From contig RPFO01000253.1 in NCBI GenBank assembly GCA_009746045.1, forward strand, positions 372,001-436,000: a DNA stretch of 64,000 nt, read 5' to 3'. The notes under the pieces were generated by a model. That model ran no database searches. It was given only the letters and a program-made list of their open reading frames with translations, and was not told the origin of the DNA. Made by a program: the position numbers and the translations under genes. The stretch is from Mesostigma viride. Taxonomy: Eukaryota > Streptophyta > Mesostigmatophyceae > Mesostigmatales > Mesostigmataceae. Numbering within the stretch: the stretch's first letter is position 1; each line of letters starts with the position of its first letter. Positions 45,769 to 55,720 of this stretch are shown here, one piece after another.

Positions 45769-46668
45769 CCTGGACAGGTCCTTAGATAGTACCCCAGAGA
45801 AAAATTTTTGCCTGCCTGTTTTTATAACCTCTGTAGGAGCTGAATCTTCCCTACCACTACGTGTGCGTCCTCTTATGTTCTTGAATGGTGGTTTAACCGT
45901 CCCTCACACTGTTGTAGACCCTTCCTGCATGCTGATGAACTCTTGAATGTCTCTGTGTTGGTAGATAGCGGTGCGGCTAGCTCCTTTGTGAGCGAGGCCC
46001 TAGTTAGGCGTTTAGGACTAGTCCCTACCCCTCACACCAAACCCGTCACTGTTCATTATGCTGATGGTCGCACCAGTCATTCCCCGGGTACGGTGTCCCT
46101 TCCCATGGTTATACAAGGACGTACTGTCAACCTGACGGCCACTATAGGCCCTATCACTACCGCTGATGTATTACTAGGATTAGATTGGCACCAGGATAAT
46201 AAGATTACTATTAATTATGATACCATGGTCATTTGGTTTCCAGATAGCTCTTACTGGGTACCGAACGTCATTATAGATTGGAAAATTTATCCTTGGTAGA
46301 TATTACTCCTCCTACACCTGTTGATCCTCCTGTGAGACCTATACCTGAAGTATTAATGTCCAATGACGATTGCGTTCTGAACTAAAGGAATATGGATACC
46401 TATTATGTATGTTCCTTCAGTTAGAAGTACAGAGATACCTATCACTAATAATAGTGTGGATATAGATGTAAATACAGTGGATACAATAGGAGTGGGATTT
46501 ACTGAAAATGAAATAGTAAGATACATGGCTGTGATAGATTCCTCAAAAGTATTTGAAGAAAAGACTCCTTCTTATCCTCCTCCTCGTTCTGTTTTACACC
46601 GTGTAGTTATCAAGGACGGTGCAGTTCCTACGCACTCTCCGATGTATAGAATGGGCCCTACGAATTAA
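45769..46668 (+). pseudogene. pol: Protease and linker of element 1, frameshifted
   Basis: LPVFITSVGAESSLPLRVRP lies in one frame. Then the aspartic protease, LVDSGAASSFVSEALVRRLG with the later LLGLDW motif (45943-46299), is in another. After a break, FTENEIVRYMAVI and PPPRSVLH (46405-46668) precede RT. Each piece aligns in order with the intact pol of element 2, so at least three indels or stops have accumulated. Confidence 0.75.
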
Positions 46669-46688
46669 AGGAACTAAAACAGATTTTA

Positions 46689-49169
46689 GTGTCATTATTA
46701 GAAGCAGGATTGATAGAGCCTAGTAACTCCCCCTACTCAGCTGGTGTCCTGTTAGTTCCTAAGCCAAATGGCAAGTTTCGCCTAGTTACTGATTATAGGA
46801 AGTTGAATGATATTACTGTGAAGTCTAAATACCCTCTACCTCGTATTGATGATATATTTAATAAGGTTAAAGGTTCCACTTGTTTCACAGTACTGGATTG
46901 TGCGGATGGTTTTTGGCAGTTGCGGATAGCTCCTGAGGATTGCCATAAAACCGCCTTTGCTACCCCTTTTGGTCATTACCAGTTTAGAGTAGCGGCTATG
47001 GGACTCTGTAACTCGCCTGCCTCTTTTCAAATGTTAATGAATGAAGTGCTTAGACCTGTTATGGGAAATTCTCACCTTCCTCAGGTGTCCTCTGATCTAA
47101 AGGATCCTTCCTTCTCCTCTGTTTCTTTATCTGAGCATGACCGTTCTTGTGCTCAAGCTTACTTAGATGATATTCTTATTTACTCTCCTGATTTTGAAAC
47201 GCACCTACGTGATTTAAAGAAAGTATTAGAAATAATGGCTGAAAATTCTTTGTGGGCGCGCCGTGCTAAAGTGCGTTCGGGTAGGAGTGTCCCATTTTTA
47301 GGGCACGTTCTGTCAGATGCCGGGGTCGCTACCGACCCGGATAAAACTAAGTCAATTCAGGAATGGCCTACTCCTACCGACGTTAAAGGTGTACGTAGTT
47401 TCCTAGGAATTGCTTCTTACTATAGGCGTTTTATCCCGCGTTTCGCAACTATAGCAGCCCCTATTAATCATTTATTAAAGAAGGATATCCCCTTTGTTTG
47501 GAGTAGTGAATGTCAGTCGGCTTTTCAGTGCCTAAAATCCCTACTCCTTTCCCCTCCTGTACTCATCCTACCGGATACTACTAAACCCTTTGTTGTGGCT
47601 ACAGATGCTAGTAAAGTAGCTATAGGTGGTGTCCTTCTCCAGGATCAGGGTCAGGGCTTACAGCCAATTGAGTATATCTCTAGGACAATGCTCCCTGCGG
47701 AGCGTAACTATCCCGTACACCAGCAGGAACTCTTAGCTGTGGTGTATTGTTGCCACGCGTGGCAGCACTTCCTTAAAGGTGCTCAATTTGATGTCTGCCT
47801 GAATGAACCCTGTGAGCTAGATCCTTATAGGTTAGTTATCCAAACGGATCATCGTCCCCTTACCCATCTTCTCTCCCAACCCAACCTTACCCCTCGGCAA
47901 GCGCGCTGGATGGAATTTTTAGCACAGTTTTCCCCTTTTAAACTTCAGTATGTCAAGGGTGTAGATAACATAGTACCAGATGCACTCTCTCGTCGTGCAG
48001 ACTATTCCTTCTTCGAGGACCTTGATGTTCTCAATACTACTCTAGTTCCTACTACTATGGGTGTAACCCCTTATGGTGAACTACCTGATGATGAATCCTA
48101 TGCCTACCTCTTTCATACAGCTGTTCGCATGCCTGATCTCCTTTCTCACGTAGGACTCTCTCTCCCGTGTGAGGCCCTTCCCGTGGCCTCGGTGGGGGGG
48201 GAGGGGAAAAATAAAATTTCTATACCGCTTAGCCATATAGCGACTAGGTCAGGAAAGTCTTATGAAAACGTAGTCCCTCTAGGACCTCCCCTTCTCTTTG
48301 GCAAGGCGGTAGGAGATCTCTTTAAACCTGTTCTGGATACTTCTGTAGCGATGCCTACCTCTGATCTTGAACGCCTTATTAGTAGATTTACGGCCACTGA
48401 GCCGGAAGCATTAGCTGCCATTGCTGCACATCCCCAACAATTAGGCAAGCACCCTTGTAAATTTGTAGGTGGGTTTTTATATGTGCAGATAGCAGATTCT
48501 CCCCCTCAATGGCGCCTGTATGTCCCTCCTATCTGTCGCTCCTCCTTGCTCTTTGAGTTGCATGACTTAGCTGCTCATCAGGGTGGTAAACGGGTACGGG
48601 ACCTAGTAGCCCGCTCTTATTACTGGCCTTCCCTTTATAAGGATGTAGATGAGTATGTTAGAACTTGTCAATCTTGCCAGGAAATGAAACCCAATAATGT
48701 AGGACAGATAGCAGAACCTAGGACCTTGCCTGACCCCATCATGCCTTGGGATTCTATCATGATGGATTTTGTAGGACCTTTTAGAAAGAATGATAGGGGC
48801 AATGCCCAAATCCTTGTGTTCATAGATCGTTTTACTCGTATGTGCCATCTTGTGCCGTGTCCTTTAGAACTCACCGCACGTGATTGCGCACGCCTATACC
48901 TCAATAATGTATATAGACACCATGGATTGAGTAGGCAGTTTATTAGTGATAAGGATAAATTATTTACCTCAGATTTTTGGCAGCAGTTTTTCGCTGCCAT
49001 CGGTACCAAGGTTACCTACGGTACTGCCTACCACTCCTCCTCCTCTCATTTAGTAGAGCGTCTTAATAGGGTAGTAGAAGAACTACTAAACCCTAGGGCG
49101 ACCCCACCGTCCATCCGGCCGTCCACCTGGCCGTACCGTGACAGGTGCCAGTATCGTGGGAACCTCTAG
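46689..49169 (+). CDS. pol: Pol of element 1: reverse transcriptase, RNase H and truncated integrase
   Basis: 826 codons open. RT: LVTDYRKLN, FTVLDCADGFWQL, FRVAAMGLCNSPASFQ and YLDDILIYS (about residues 158-166). About 31 residues separate LRPVMG from YLDD, longer than usual. RNase H: ATDASKVAIGGVL, QELLAVVYCCHAW, TDHRPLTHLL. Integrase: zinc-binding ELHDLAAHQGG..CQSC and the core MMDFVGPF, ISDKDKLF, SSHLVERLNR. After HLVERLNRVVEELL the reading runs into unrelated sequence and stops, so the GPY/F and chromodomain parts are lost. Confidence 0.85.
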   Translation: MSLLEAGLIEPSNSPYSAGVLLVPKPNGKFRLVTDYRKLNDITVKSKYPLPRIDDIFNKVKGSTCFTVLDCADGFWQLRIAPEDCHKTAFATPFGHYQFRVAAMGLCNSPASFQMLMNEVLRPVMGNSHLPQVSSDLKDPSFSSVSLSEHDRSCAQAYLDDILIYSPDFETHLRDLKKVLEIMAENSLWARRAKVRSGRSVPFLGHVLSDAGVATDPDKTKSIQEWPTPTDVKGVRSFLGIASYYRRFIPRFATIAAPINHLLKKDIPFVWSSECQSAFQCLKSLLLSPPVLILPDTTKPFVVATDASKVAIGGVLLQDQGQGLQPIEYISRTMLPAERNYPVHQQELLAVVYCCHAWQHFLKGAQFDVCLNEPCELDPYRLVIQTDHRPLTHLLSQPNLTPRQARWMEFLAQFSPFKLQYVKGVDNIVPDALSRRADYSFFEDLDVLNTTLVPTTMGVTPYGELPDDESYAYLFHTAVRMPDLLSHVGLSLPCEALPVASVGGEGKNKISIPLSHIATRSGKSYENVVPLGPPLLFGKAVGDLFKPVLDTSVAMPTSDLERLISRFTATEPEALAAIAAHPQQLGKHPCKFVGGFLYVQIADSPPQWRLYVPPICRSSLLFELHDLAAHQGGKRVRDLVARSYYWPSLYKDVDEYVRTCQSCQEMKPNNVGQIAEPRTLPDPIMPWDSIMMDFVGPFRKNDRGNAQILVFIDRFTRMCHLVPCPLELTARDCARLYLNNVYRHHGLSRQFISDKDKLFTSDFWQQFFAAIGTKVTYGTAYHSSSSHLVERLNRVVEELLNPRATPPSIRPSTWPYRDRCQYRGNL

Positions 49170-49371
49170 TATCATGGGATATCCGTTCAAGTCCTATTCG
49201 CGGGCCGCGGGTTCCTATCTAATGATGCATTGGTGTTGGATTTGCATGCAATGAGTCTTATTTATTACAATGTACAATAGGCAAAGTCCTAATCAACCAT
49301 GTCCTCAACGAGGTGCCTCCAAGGGCACACTCACTACAGGGAGGAATAGCCCCTTCCCCTTTCTAGACCCC
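49170..49371. other. Junction between truncated element 1 and the RING gene 3' end
   Basis: Short non-coding stretch with the presumed 3' UTR of the minus-strand gene. Confidence 0.5.
49265..49269 (-). terminator. TGTAA polyadenylation signal for the RING-type gene
   Basis: Minus-strand TGTAA about 103 nt after the stop codon at 49372. TGTAA is the characteristic chlorophyte polyadenylation signal, which supports both the gene end and the green-algal origin. Confidence 0.5.
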
Positions 49372-50913
49372 CTACTCATCCTCAACCACAATCACCTCCC
49401 GGTGCTGAACATCAGCAACCAACTGTGCGTCCCTCTCAACAATGCGCCTCGCCCCGTCGCGGAAGCGATCCACCAACCGCCTCATGGCCAGCGCGTCCCA
49501 CCCGACGCCACCGCCGAGTGCCTCAAAGAAGGCCACAGCCAGTGCATTGCCCGCAGACCCGGAGCACTCCAACTGGGGGTGATCCCTGATGTACTGCAGG
49601 GCGGACAGGAAACCGTTGACTCCCGCGGGGTAATTCTCATTCCCCCCCACAGCGCGAACAGCGAAAGAAGCGCGAGCAGCAGGAGCAGCAGCAGGAGCAG
49701 CAGCACGAGCAGCAGGAGGAGCAGCAGCGGCGGCGGCGGCGGCGATGGCGGCCGGCAGACCACGGAAACCACACTCTGACACGTTGTCCACCACGCGCAG
49801 GTGGCGATCCAAGTCCTCGCGGCTGGTGGCCTGGTAGGTGCAGCCCAGGATGGTCACGGTGCCGTTATCACCAGGGAGAGAAAGCTTGTTGGGGCAGGGC
49901 CTGACAAGCTTAGCGCAGGTGTTGTCGTGAATCGCCTCCTCGCCGAGCACGACCTCGCCGCCGCACCCGCGAGCGCACAGACGCACATTCACAAGGGTGA
50001 ATGTGAGTCTGTCGACACCCACATTGCGCTTGTACTGGCTGCCAGTGCGCATCAGGAGCTCCTTGCATTCTGGGCAGCGCTTGCCAATCACACGGGCGTT
50101 GGGCCTGGTAGAATTATACTCCAGAGCGTGGGCCTCGAGCATATCAGCGCACTGGTTGCAGTGCTGAGGGACGCAGGTGTGGACGCCCTCCACGAGGTAG
50201 ATGATGGGGTACTTCCCCTCCGTGCCGAAGGGCTCGGTGCAGATGTCGCAGCACGCCAGCCTCTTCTCGAACCACGTGATCTTGTGGTTCGCCTCCTCGA
50301 GAGCCAAGCGCATCTTCTTGAGCTCTTCGCGAGTGGGATCAGGGGAGAAAGAACGACGCCTGCTGCGGTTCTTCTCGCGCTCCAACTCCTCCTGCGTCTC
50401 CCTCAGCTGGCGCTGCAATGCGGCTAAGTCCCCACCGCTGGGCCCAGTGCCTCCAGAACGAGAGCGGGAGCTGGGACCACCACGCAGCAGGCCTGCATGC
50501 AAAGGAAAACACATAGACAACTGCAAAATCTGTCAGATAGTGGCCATCACCTGCAACATCCAACAGATAGTGGCCATCACCTGCAAAATCCAACAGGCAA
50601 TCGAAAAGGGATGCATAAAACAGCAGACCACGTACTGGGAGCAGCCGCAGGGCGAGACTGAGCCACCAGGTCGTCGATCGCAGCGTGCGAATTGACTTCC
50701 GTGCCTGCGTCGTCCAGGTGGTCGTAGTCGTTGTGGTCAAAAAGGTCGTCAGAGGGGTTCCAGCCTGCAAAGAATGAATAGAAAATGACCATGGCGTTCC
50801 TGTCAGCTGCTGAAAATGCCCAAAAAACAAACCAAGGAAACACAAAAACAGACATGCATGGGAAAATACGTACGCTCAGGTTCCTGGGCCTCATGTTCTT
50901 GGGTCGTCGCCAT
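49372..50913 (-). CDS. RING/TRAF-type zinc-finger protein
   Basis: Exons 50913-50874, 50764-50636 and 50492-49372 join in frame (phases 1 and 1) to 429 codons, starting MATTQEHEAQEPE. Features in order: acidic Asp-rich segment (exon 2), an Arg/Ser stretch, a predicted coiled coil (LQRQLRETQEELEREKNRSR, about residues 80-135), then a RING-like cluster CCDICTEPF..HTCVPQHCNQCA..CPECKELL (about 137-205). A second Cys/His cluster follows, ARGCGGEVVLGEEAIHDNTC..CPN..GCTY.., resembling TRAF-type zinc fingers. After an Ala-rich linker comes an unrecognised C-terminus. The RING histidine spacing is not canonical, so ubiquitin-ligase activity is an inference. The start codon lies 61 bp from the LTR of element 2. 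Confidence 0.75.
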
Positions 50914-50973
50914 AGCTGGCTAGCTGCTGATAGTGGTATCCTGCTGCTGTTCTGAGTGGTTCGTGAGGGTTTG

Positions 50974-51659
50974 TGTAACGAACCCATCTGGGTCGTGCGA
51001 AAGATCCTATTGTTAAGGTAGGTTATTCCCGGTTTCTTGGCTAACCACGACCACTCTCTGGGAGTGGGATTAACGGAACAGGCGTGGCTTTAGGCCTGTT
51101 ACGGCTCGCGTTGATTAATATTGCATTAATCTACACAATCCACATTTAGGATGGAGCTACCAAATGCAGTTGGAATTATGCCCCAGGTTCAGACAGGTGA
51201 AAACACACACTTTATTCCGAACCAAGAGGACGAGACTCTCGTCCTCGGACCAATTTCACCTAGGTCTGCCACCAGGCTGGCAAGGGGCGCCGACATGGCG
51301 CCGGCCTTCCAGAGAATTCCGAAACATGCAGTCCACACAAGATCCTCGGGTCGACATCGACCCTCGCCAGGCTACAGAATCCACGCATGGGTACAATATC
51401 TCAACCAGCTATAAAGTACGCAGCGCGGCGCGACTGCACCGGCCTACTAGCTCTAGAAGATCTCGTACATCAACCTAGGCCCAAAATAACCGGTCCGAAT
51501 CACACAAACTATCATAGTTCCATACAAAAGTCCTGACCAAGGGACAATTCCCAAATTAAGTCCCGAAATGAGTCCCAAAGTCCTACGGACTATGACAACA
51601 AGCCAAAATACATAATTTATTCCATTGTTGCGCCCGTTCCAAGGGTCGGGTTCGCAACA
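50974..51659 (-). repeat. 3' LTR of element 2
   Basis: Minus strand: starts TGTTGCGAACCCGACCC directly after the polypurine tract and ends GGGTTCGTTACA, giving TG...CA ends and an imperfect inverted repeat. 686 bp. The second LTR is outside the window, so the edges rest on these terminal signals. Its transcription direction points toward the RING-type gene. Confidence 0.72.
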
Positions 51660-51679
51660 CTCCTCCCCCTCCCCGGGGG
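51660..51679 (-). promoter_or_regulatory. Polypurine tract of element 2
   Basis: Minus-strand GGGGAGGGGGAGGAG immediately before the LTR start TGTTGCG; priming site for plus-strand DNA synthesis. Confidence 0.7.
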
Positions 51680-51947
51680 ACGGTAGTCCCTACCGTCATG
51701 TAGATAAGGACCAGCAACTAAAGAGAGAAAGCACACAACAAACATGCTACTAACCACACAGGGTTATTCTACTTGCCACGCAGGGCAAAAATCAGATTGA
51801 CCATAGGGGTACTATGTCCCAGCCCATGTTCACCCATCGGACTAGTAAAACCAATTCCCCCAGAACTTGCCACACAGGGGCAAGCCTTGACGTAGTCAAA
51901 TAATGGAATCCTTCCAGCTATCACCGTACCACCGCCGACCCTCCTGG
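51680..51947. other. Non-coding spacer between the additional ORF and the polypurine tract of element 2
   Basis: Short 3' untranslated part of element 2. No gene seen. Confidence 0.5.
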
Positions 51948-54155
51948 TCAGCGGCCATGGCCTCGCCTGTCCCGCACCATCTGCTGCTGCTGGTACGCCC
52001 ACCGATAGACTCGCTCGCCGTGCTCCGTGGCCTGGGGGCCCCGAGTCCCTGGGAACCTCAGGAGATCCTCCTCGAAGGCCCACTGCTCCGGCTTGCCAGT
52101 GCCACGGCGTCCGGACAGGGACAAACGGTCCCACGCGTTGGGAGGCCACATGGAGAGGAAGGCGGCCATGTACTCCGGGAAGGTGAACAGAAGGGACTTG
52201 ACGTTCCTGTCCACTACCCCACAGCGGTAATCCGCCACATATGTTTCCCCCATACCCAGCATCACGGTGGCCACCTGTCCCAGATCGACCTCCGTTGCCG
52301 GCGGGCCCAAGCGATCATCCATGAAGTCGGGGGCGACGCCGTGCAGGAACGCCAAAGCGTTCGGAGCCAGCTTGGGGGGCTTCACCACACGGGGGAAACC
52401 CGCCACATGGTAATCCCAATGATCGCCCTCCGGGGCGTAACGCGTCACCCCATCCACACTGAACGGAAAGGGCTCACCAGGGGTGATCTGCCGAGGCACC
52501 CGGTGGGGGATGTGGGGATACAGGTCCACTCTCAGCAATTCCATGTACGCCCCTCGGTCCTTGTAACACCAGGGCCCTGGAGTAAACGCTAGCGCATGGC
52601 CCCCACACTCGTATGGAGCCCGCAGCTGGATGTCCGCGTCCCGATGCCAAGCCACCGATAAAATCTCCATGCGGGGGCGTCTGCCCCCGTAGGTGACAGT
52701 GCGACCGGGCAGCGGCCGGATGTAGTCCCCCATCGTCCATGGCACAACCGGCGCAAACCCCTGGTGACAGGGCGGCGGGCCCGGAATTGCTGGCGCGAGC
52801 GCCTGAACTTCTGGCACCTGACCGCGACCCGCAGGTTGAGCAATTTCTACCTCAGTATTCGACCGTGTTGACTGCACGGACGACGGGCCGGGGACAGCCG
52901 TACCACTGGCTTCTGGCGGAGCGACCTCTGGGGTCGATCGTTGGGTCTTCGCGGTAGATGGGTCCGCAACAGACTTGCCACGATTAGCCGATGGTGCGAC
53001 CTCTGGGGTCGAACGTTGGGCCTGTGCAGTAGACGTGTCCGCCACCGCCTTGCCACGACCAGCCGAGGGTACGACCTCTGGGGCCGTCTTTGGCGACCGC
53101 GACCCCGAGTGTGGTCGTTGGTGGGCCGTTGCCTGGTCCCAGGTCCGCCGAAAGGACCTTTCCTCCTCACGCGCCCCCGGGCGTACACCCACACCCTGGG
53201 AAGCCTCTCTGGAGCGGGACGCGTCCTGTGAGCTGCGGTCACCCGAGTTCTCACGGCGGCGGGGGTCGCGCGAGGCGTTGCCGGCTGAGGGGGCAGGTTC
53301 CCGGGGCGCCGGACGCGGCGGAAACAGGTCGTCGTCTTCACTCCCGTATTCCTCATCATCGGGGCCCTCCCCTCCGCGATCATCCGCCTCGTCCAATTCC
53401 ACGATACGGTCCAGCGCCTGCCGAAGGGAGTACTGGCCGTTGGTGGTGCAGAACGGGCCCCGTAAGGCCCCGTCTGGCGGCAAACCCCGGTAGGCCCACT
53501 GCAGGGTCTGACGTCGTGCCGGTGCGACGAGCAAGAACATGAGGCGTGGGTAGGCCATGAGGGCCGACACCGTAGTCACGCAACGGTCGCAGGCACAGCT
53601 GGGTGCGTGGTCCTCCCAAGCTGTCCCTACCGCCACATTCCCTCGAATCGCCGTCCGGGTCTCGACTTTGAACCCGCAATGCCTTTGCACGGATTTGCGG
53701 AACTTCTCGTGTCGATCGCGGGGCCACTCCAGAACCGAGGAGGCCAGGTAGTCTTGATCGGCCTTGCCGTGCCTGCGCCGTCGACGCGCCAAGAACACGC
53801 CCTCCTGGCCGTAGTCGGGCAGAAACGTCCGCGGATTAAAGGTCTCACGGTTGTTCTCGTTGGCGGTCGCGGCTATATCCGACCCCTGCTCCTTCATGTC
53901 TTCCGACCGTCGCCTCTTGCCAAAACTGGTCCAAGTTGGCACGAACCCTGCCGGCTCCTCTGGGGAGGCTGGGGGTGTGAACCGCACCAAGGGACTGCTG
54001 GAATCACTGCCTCTGGGGCTGCCTCTGGGGCTGGATCGAGTCTCCTCTGGGGAGCCCGTCTGTTGTACAAGGAATGACCACGAGCAGCGAGGCAACACCT
54101 GTGAGTACCGGTGTGTCATACCGACTAGTGTACTGTGTACCTGTGGTATGTACAT
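51948..54155 (-). CDS. Additional ORF downstream of pol in element 2, unknown function
   Basis: 735 codons in the position where env sits in some elements, but no signal peptide, membrane segment or fusion-like region is seen. N-terminal part: basic and Ser/Pro-rich, with KRRRSEDMKEQ and ARRRRRHGKAD (possible nuclear localisation). Next a segment with SCACDRC, then an Asp/Glu-rich patch. Three imperfect repeats of about 25 residues follow, of the type STPEVAPSANRGKSVADPST. The compact C-terminal domain has many Trp/Tyr/Pro (DYIRPLPGRTVTYGGRRPRM to the end). The first Met (54155) lies in a spacer with TACATACCTCTA repeats, so the true start or a splice acceptor may be further in. No known family is recognised. 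Confidence 0.6.
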   Translation of the reverse strand: MYIPQVHSTLVGMTHRYSQVLPRCSWSFLVQQTGSPEETRSSPRGSPRGSDSSSPLVRFTPPASPEEPAGFVPTWTSFGKRRRSEDMKEQGSDIAATANENNRETFNPRTFLPDYGQEGVFLARRRRRHGKADQDYLASSVLEWPRDRHEKFRKSVQRHCGFKVETRTAIRGNVAVGTAWEDHAPSCACDRCVTTVSALMAYPRLMFLLVAPARRQTLQWAYRGLPPDGALRGPFCTTNGQYSLRQALDRIVELDEADDRGGEGPDDEEYGSEDDDLFPPRPAPREPAPSAGNASRDPRRRENSGDRSSQDASRSREASQGVGVRPGAREEERSFRRTWDQATAHQRPHSGSRSPKTAPEVVPSAGRGKAVADTSTAQAQRSTPEVAPSANRGKSVADPSTAKTQRSTPEVAPPEASGTAVPGPSSVQSTRSNTEVEIAQPAGRGQVPEVQALAPAIPGPPPCHQGFAPVVPWTMGDYIRPLPGRTVTYGGRRPRMEILSVAWHRDADIQLRAPYECGGHALAFTPGPWCYKDRGAYMELLRVDLYPHIPHRVPRQITPGEPFPFSVDGVTRYAPEGDHWDYHVAGFPRVVKPPKLAPNALAFLHGVAPDFMDDRLGPPATEVDLGQVATVMLGMGETYVADYRCGVVDRNVKSLLFTFPEYMAAFLSMWPPNAWDRLSLSGRRGTGKPEQWAFEEDLLRFPGTRGPQATEHGERVYRWAYQQQQMVRDRRGHGR

Positions 54156-54199
54156 ACCTCTATGTGTATGTACATACCTCTAAGTGTATGTACATACCT

Positions 54200-55189
54200 C
54201 TATTGCAACCTGTGGACCTTCTTGTACGCGTCTAGCAACCGCTTGCAGCCAGAGAGCTCCTTCTCCGTCCGCCAAGAGGCCTCTGCCCCATATCGAGAGA
54301 ACTTCCACCGGATCCGATATTGGCGTTGTCGACCACGCCCGAAATCGCGATGGGCGACAATCTCCTCGACCTCGTCCTCCTGTTCCCCTGTCTCCGGATC
54401 GTATTCCACAGGAGCCGGGGGATTGAGTCTACCCTGGATCGAGTTCTGGTGGTACAGCTTGAGCTGGTCGCGGTGGAAGGTTGTTGCGGTGCCCCATGAG
54501 ATGGGCACGTCCACCTTGAACATGACATCATCCCATTTCTCCAGCACTTGGTGGGGCCCCAGGTACATGGGCCGGAGCTTCGTTTTGAGCTCCCCTTCCA
54601 CCTTCTGGGAGAATCGACCGAGCTGGGGTCCCTCTACCAGGACCCAGTCCCCGACCTCGATGTCCGGTGCTCTAGAGTCCCGCTTGCCTTCCACGCGAGC
54701 CATGTTGCGCTCGGCCGCGGCCCGGTACCCTTTAACCGCACTGTTGTGAGCTTGGCGCATCTTTTCCAGCAGGCTGCTCACGCCCGCCAGAGTAGTGCGC
54801 AGCACCTCCGGTTCCGCCAGTGCCGGACTCGTCAGCAAGTCGGTCGGCGTCAGCGGATGCCTTCCCGTGTTGAGAAAGAACGGGGTTAGGCCATGGGCTG
54901 CCTGTGGTGCGTTGTTCAGGGAGAACTCCACCAAGCACAGCAACTCCTCCCAGTTGCTGCCCACCTCGTCGGTGTAATGGCGCATGGTTTCCTGTACCGT
55001 GCGGTTGAGTCGCTCCACCAGATGGGAGGACGAGCTGTGATAAGCCGTCCCTAGCGACACCTTGGTTCCCAGGCAGTCGAAGAACTCCTGCCAGAACCGG
55101 GCGGTGAAGAGCGTGTCCCGGTCCGAGATGAACTGGCGGCTGAGCCCGTGGAACCGGAAGACGTGGTTGAGGTACAGTTTGGCACACCC
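54200..55189 (-). CDS. pol: Integrase C-terminal part and chromodomain of element 2 pol
   Basis: Continuation of pol after the inserted LTR element. It starts CAKLYLNHVFRFHGLSRQFI with catalytic Asp in ISDRDTLF and Glu in SSSSHLVERLNR. Next come a GPY/F module (GDWVLVEGPQLGRFSQ..LRPMYLGPHQVLEKW) and a terminal chromodomain-like segment (EVEEIVAHRDFGRGRQRQYR, then IRWKFSRYGAEASWRTEKEL), which in chromoviruses can target integration to particular chromatin. Ends at 54200. Confidence 0.82.
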   Translation of the reverse strand, partial: GCAKLYLNHVFRFHGLSRQFISDRDTLFTARFWQEFFDCLGTKVSLGTAYHSSSSHLVERLNRTVQETMRHYTDEVGSNWEELLCLVEFSLNNAPQAAHGLTPFFLNTGRHPLTPTDLLTSPALAEPEVLRTTLAGVSSLLEKMRQAHNSAVKGYRAAAERNMARVEGKRDSRAPDIEVGDWVLVEGPQLGRFSQKVEGELKTKLRPMYLGPHQVLEKWDDVMFKVDVPISWGTATTFHRDQLKLYHQNSIQGRLNPPAPVEYDPETGEQEDEVEEIVAHRDFGRGRQRQYRIRWKFSRYGAEASWRTEKELSGCKRLLDAYKKVHRLQ

Positions 55190-55701
55190 TGTCAAGAATC
55201 CTGTCTTGAATATGCCCATTATGCTGACCGTGCAGAAATCTATAATACGGGCAACTGTATTCGAGCCCTAATTAACAAATAGATATGCTCGGATAGTAGT
55301 ACCTAAGTGGGATTTGTCCTACGTGAACGGACACTATGACTATGTGCCAAGTTGTACAATGGCACTAGGACCATTGGTCACTATCTTCACCAGATTATAG
55401 TATTGTGTCATGTGCATGTCATACCATGCCGTACCGAGTCATGCATGCGCATGCACCATGTTCCAACATACCAGCTGTCGTTATCGACCCATTGTCGGCC
55501 CATGCGCATACCAGGGCCGCCGCCACCACTCACCTACCATAATTACCAATGTTCACGCTACCTTGAGGTAGCCATGGAAAGCCACACCAAATGGACGTAA
55601 TAAATAATTTTCCTGGCTCCTGACGCTTAAGTCGGCAATGATTCACCACCTACGAATTATTAATTTAAGTCCCCATAATAATAACCCCATGCCTTTTAAC
55701 A
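55190..55701 (+). repeat. Left LTR of the non-autonomous element
   Basis: Near-identical to 57350-57861; one difference seen at 55694 (T) versus 57854 (C). Confidence 0.95.
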
Positions 55702-55720
55702 TGGCATCGGAGGTCCGGGG
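55702..55720 (+). promoter_or_regulatory. Primer-binding site
   Basis: TGGCATCGGAGGTCCGGGG starts directly after the LTR CA end. It resembles, but does not equal, the initiator-Met tRNA type (TGGTATCAGAG). Confidence 0.6.

Larger units (their letters stand above)
41834..49095 (+). mobile_element. Ty3/Gypsy LTR retrotransposon element 1 (partial, decayed)
   Basis: Order: ORF0, gag with zinc knuckle, protease, RT, RNase H, integrase. Several frame breaks around the protease, the family A insertion, and loss of everything after the integrase VERLNR region make it non-functional. Codons end largely in T or A, unlike element 2 and the host genes. Similarity to element 2 stops at about 49090, where unrelated DNA begins. 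Confidence 0.85.

Noticed and set aside
51948-54155. Calling the post-pol ORF an envelope protein
   Set aside because: No signal peptide, membrane segment, cleavage site or Cys pattern of an envelope protein is visible.
51903-54749. Plus-strand ORFs of 150-230 codons opposite the additional ORF and integrase
   Set aside because: No domains, and codon pattern consistent with shadows of minus-strand coding.
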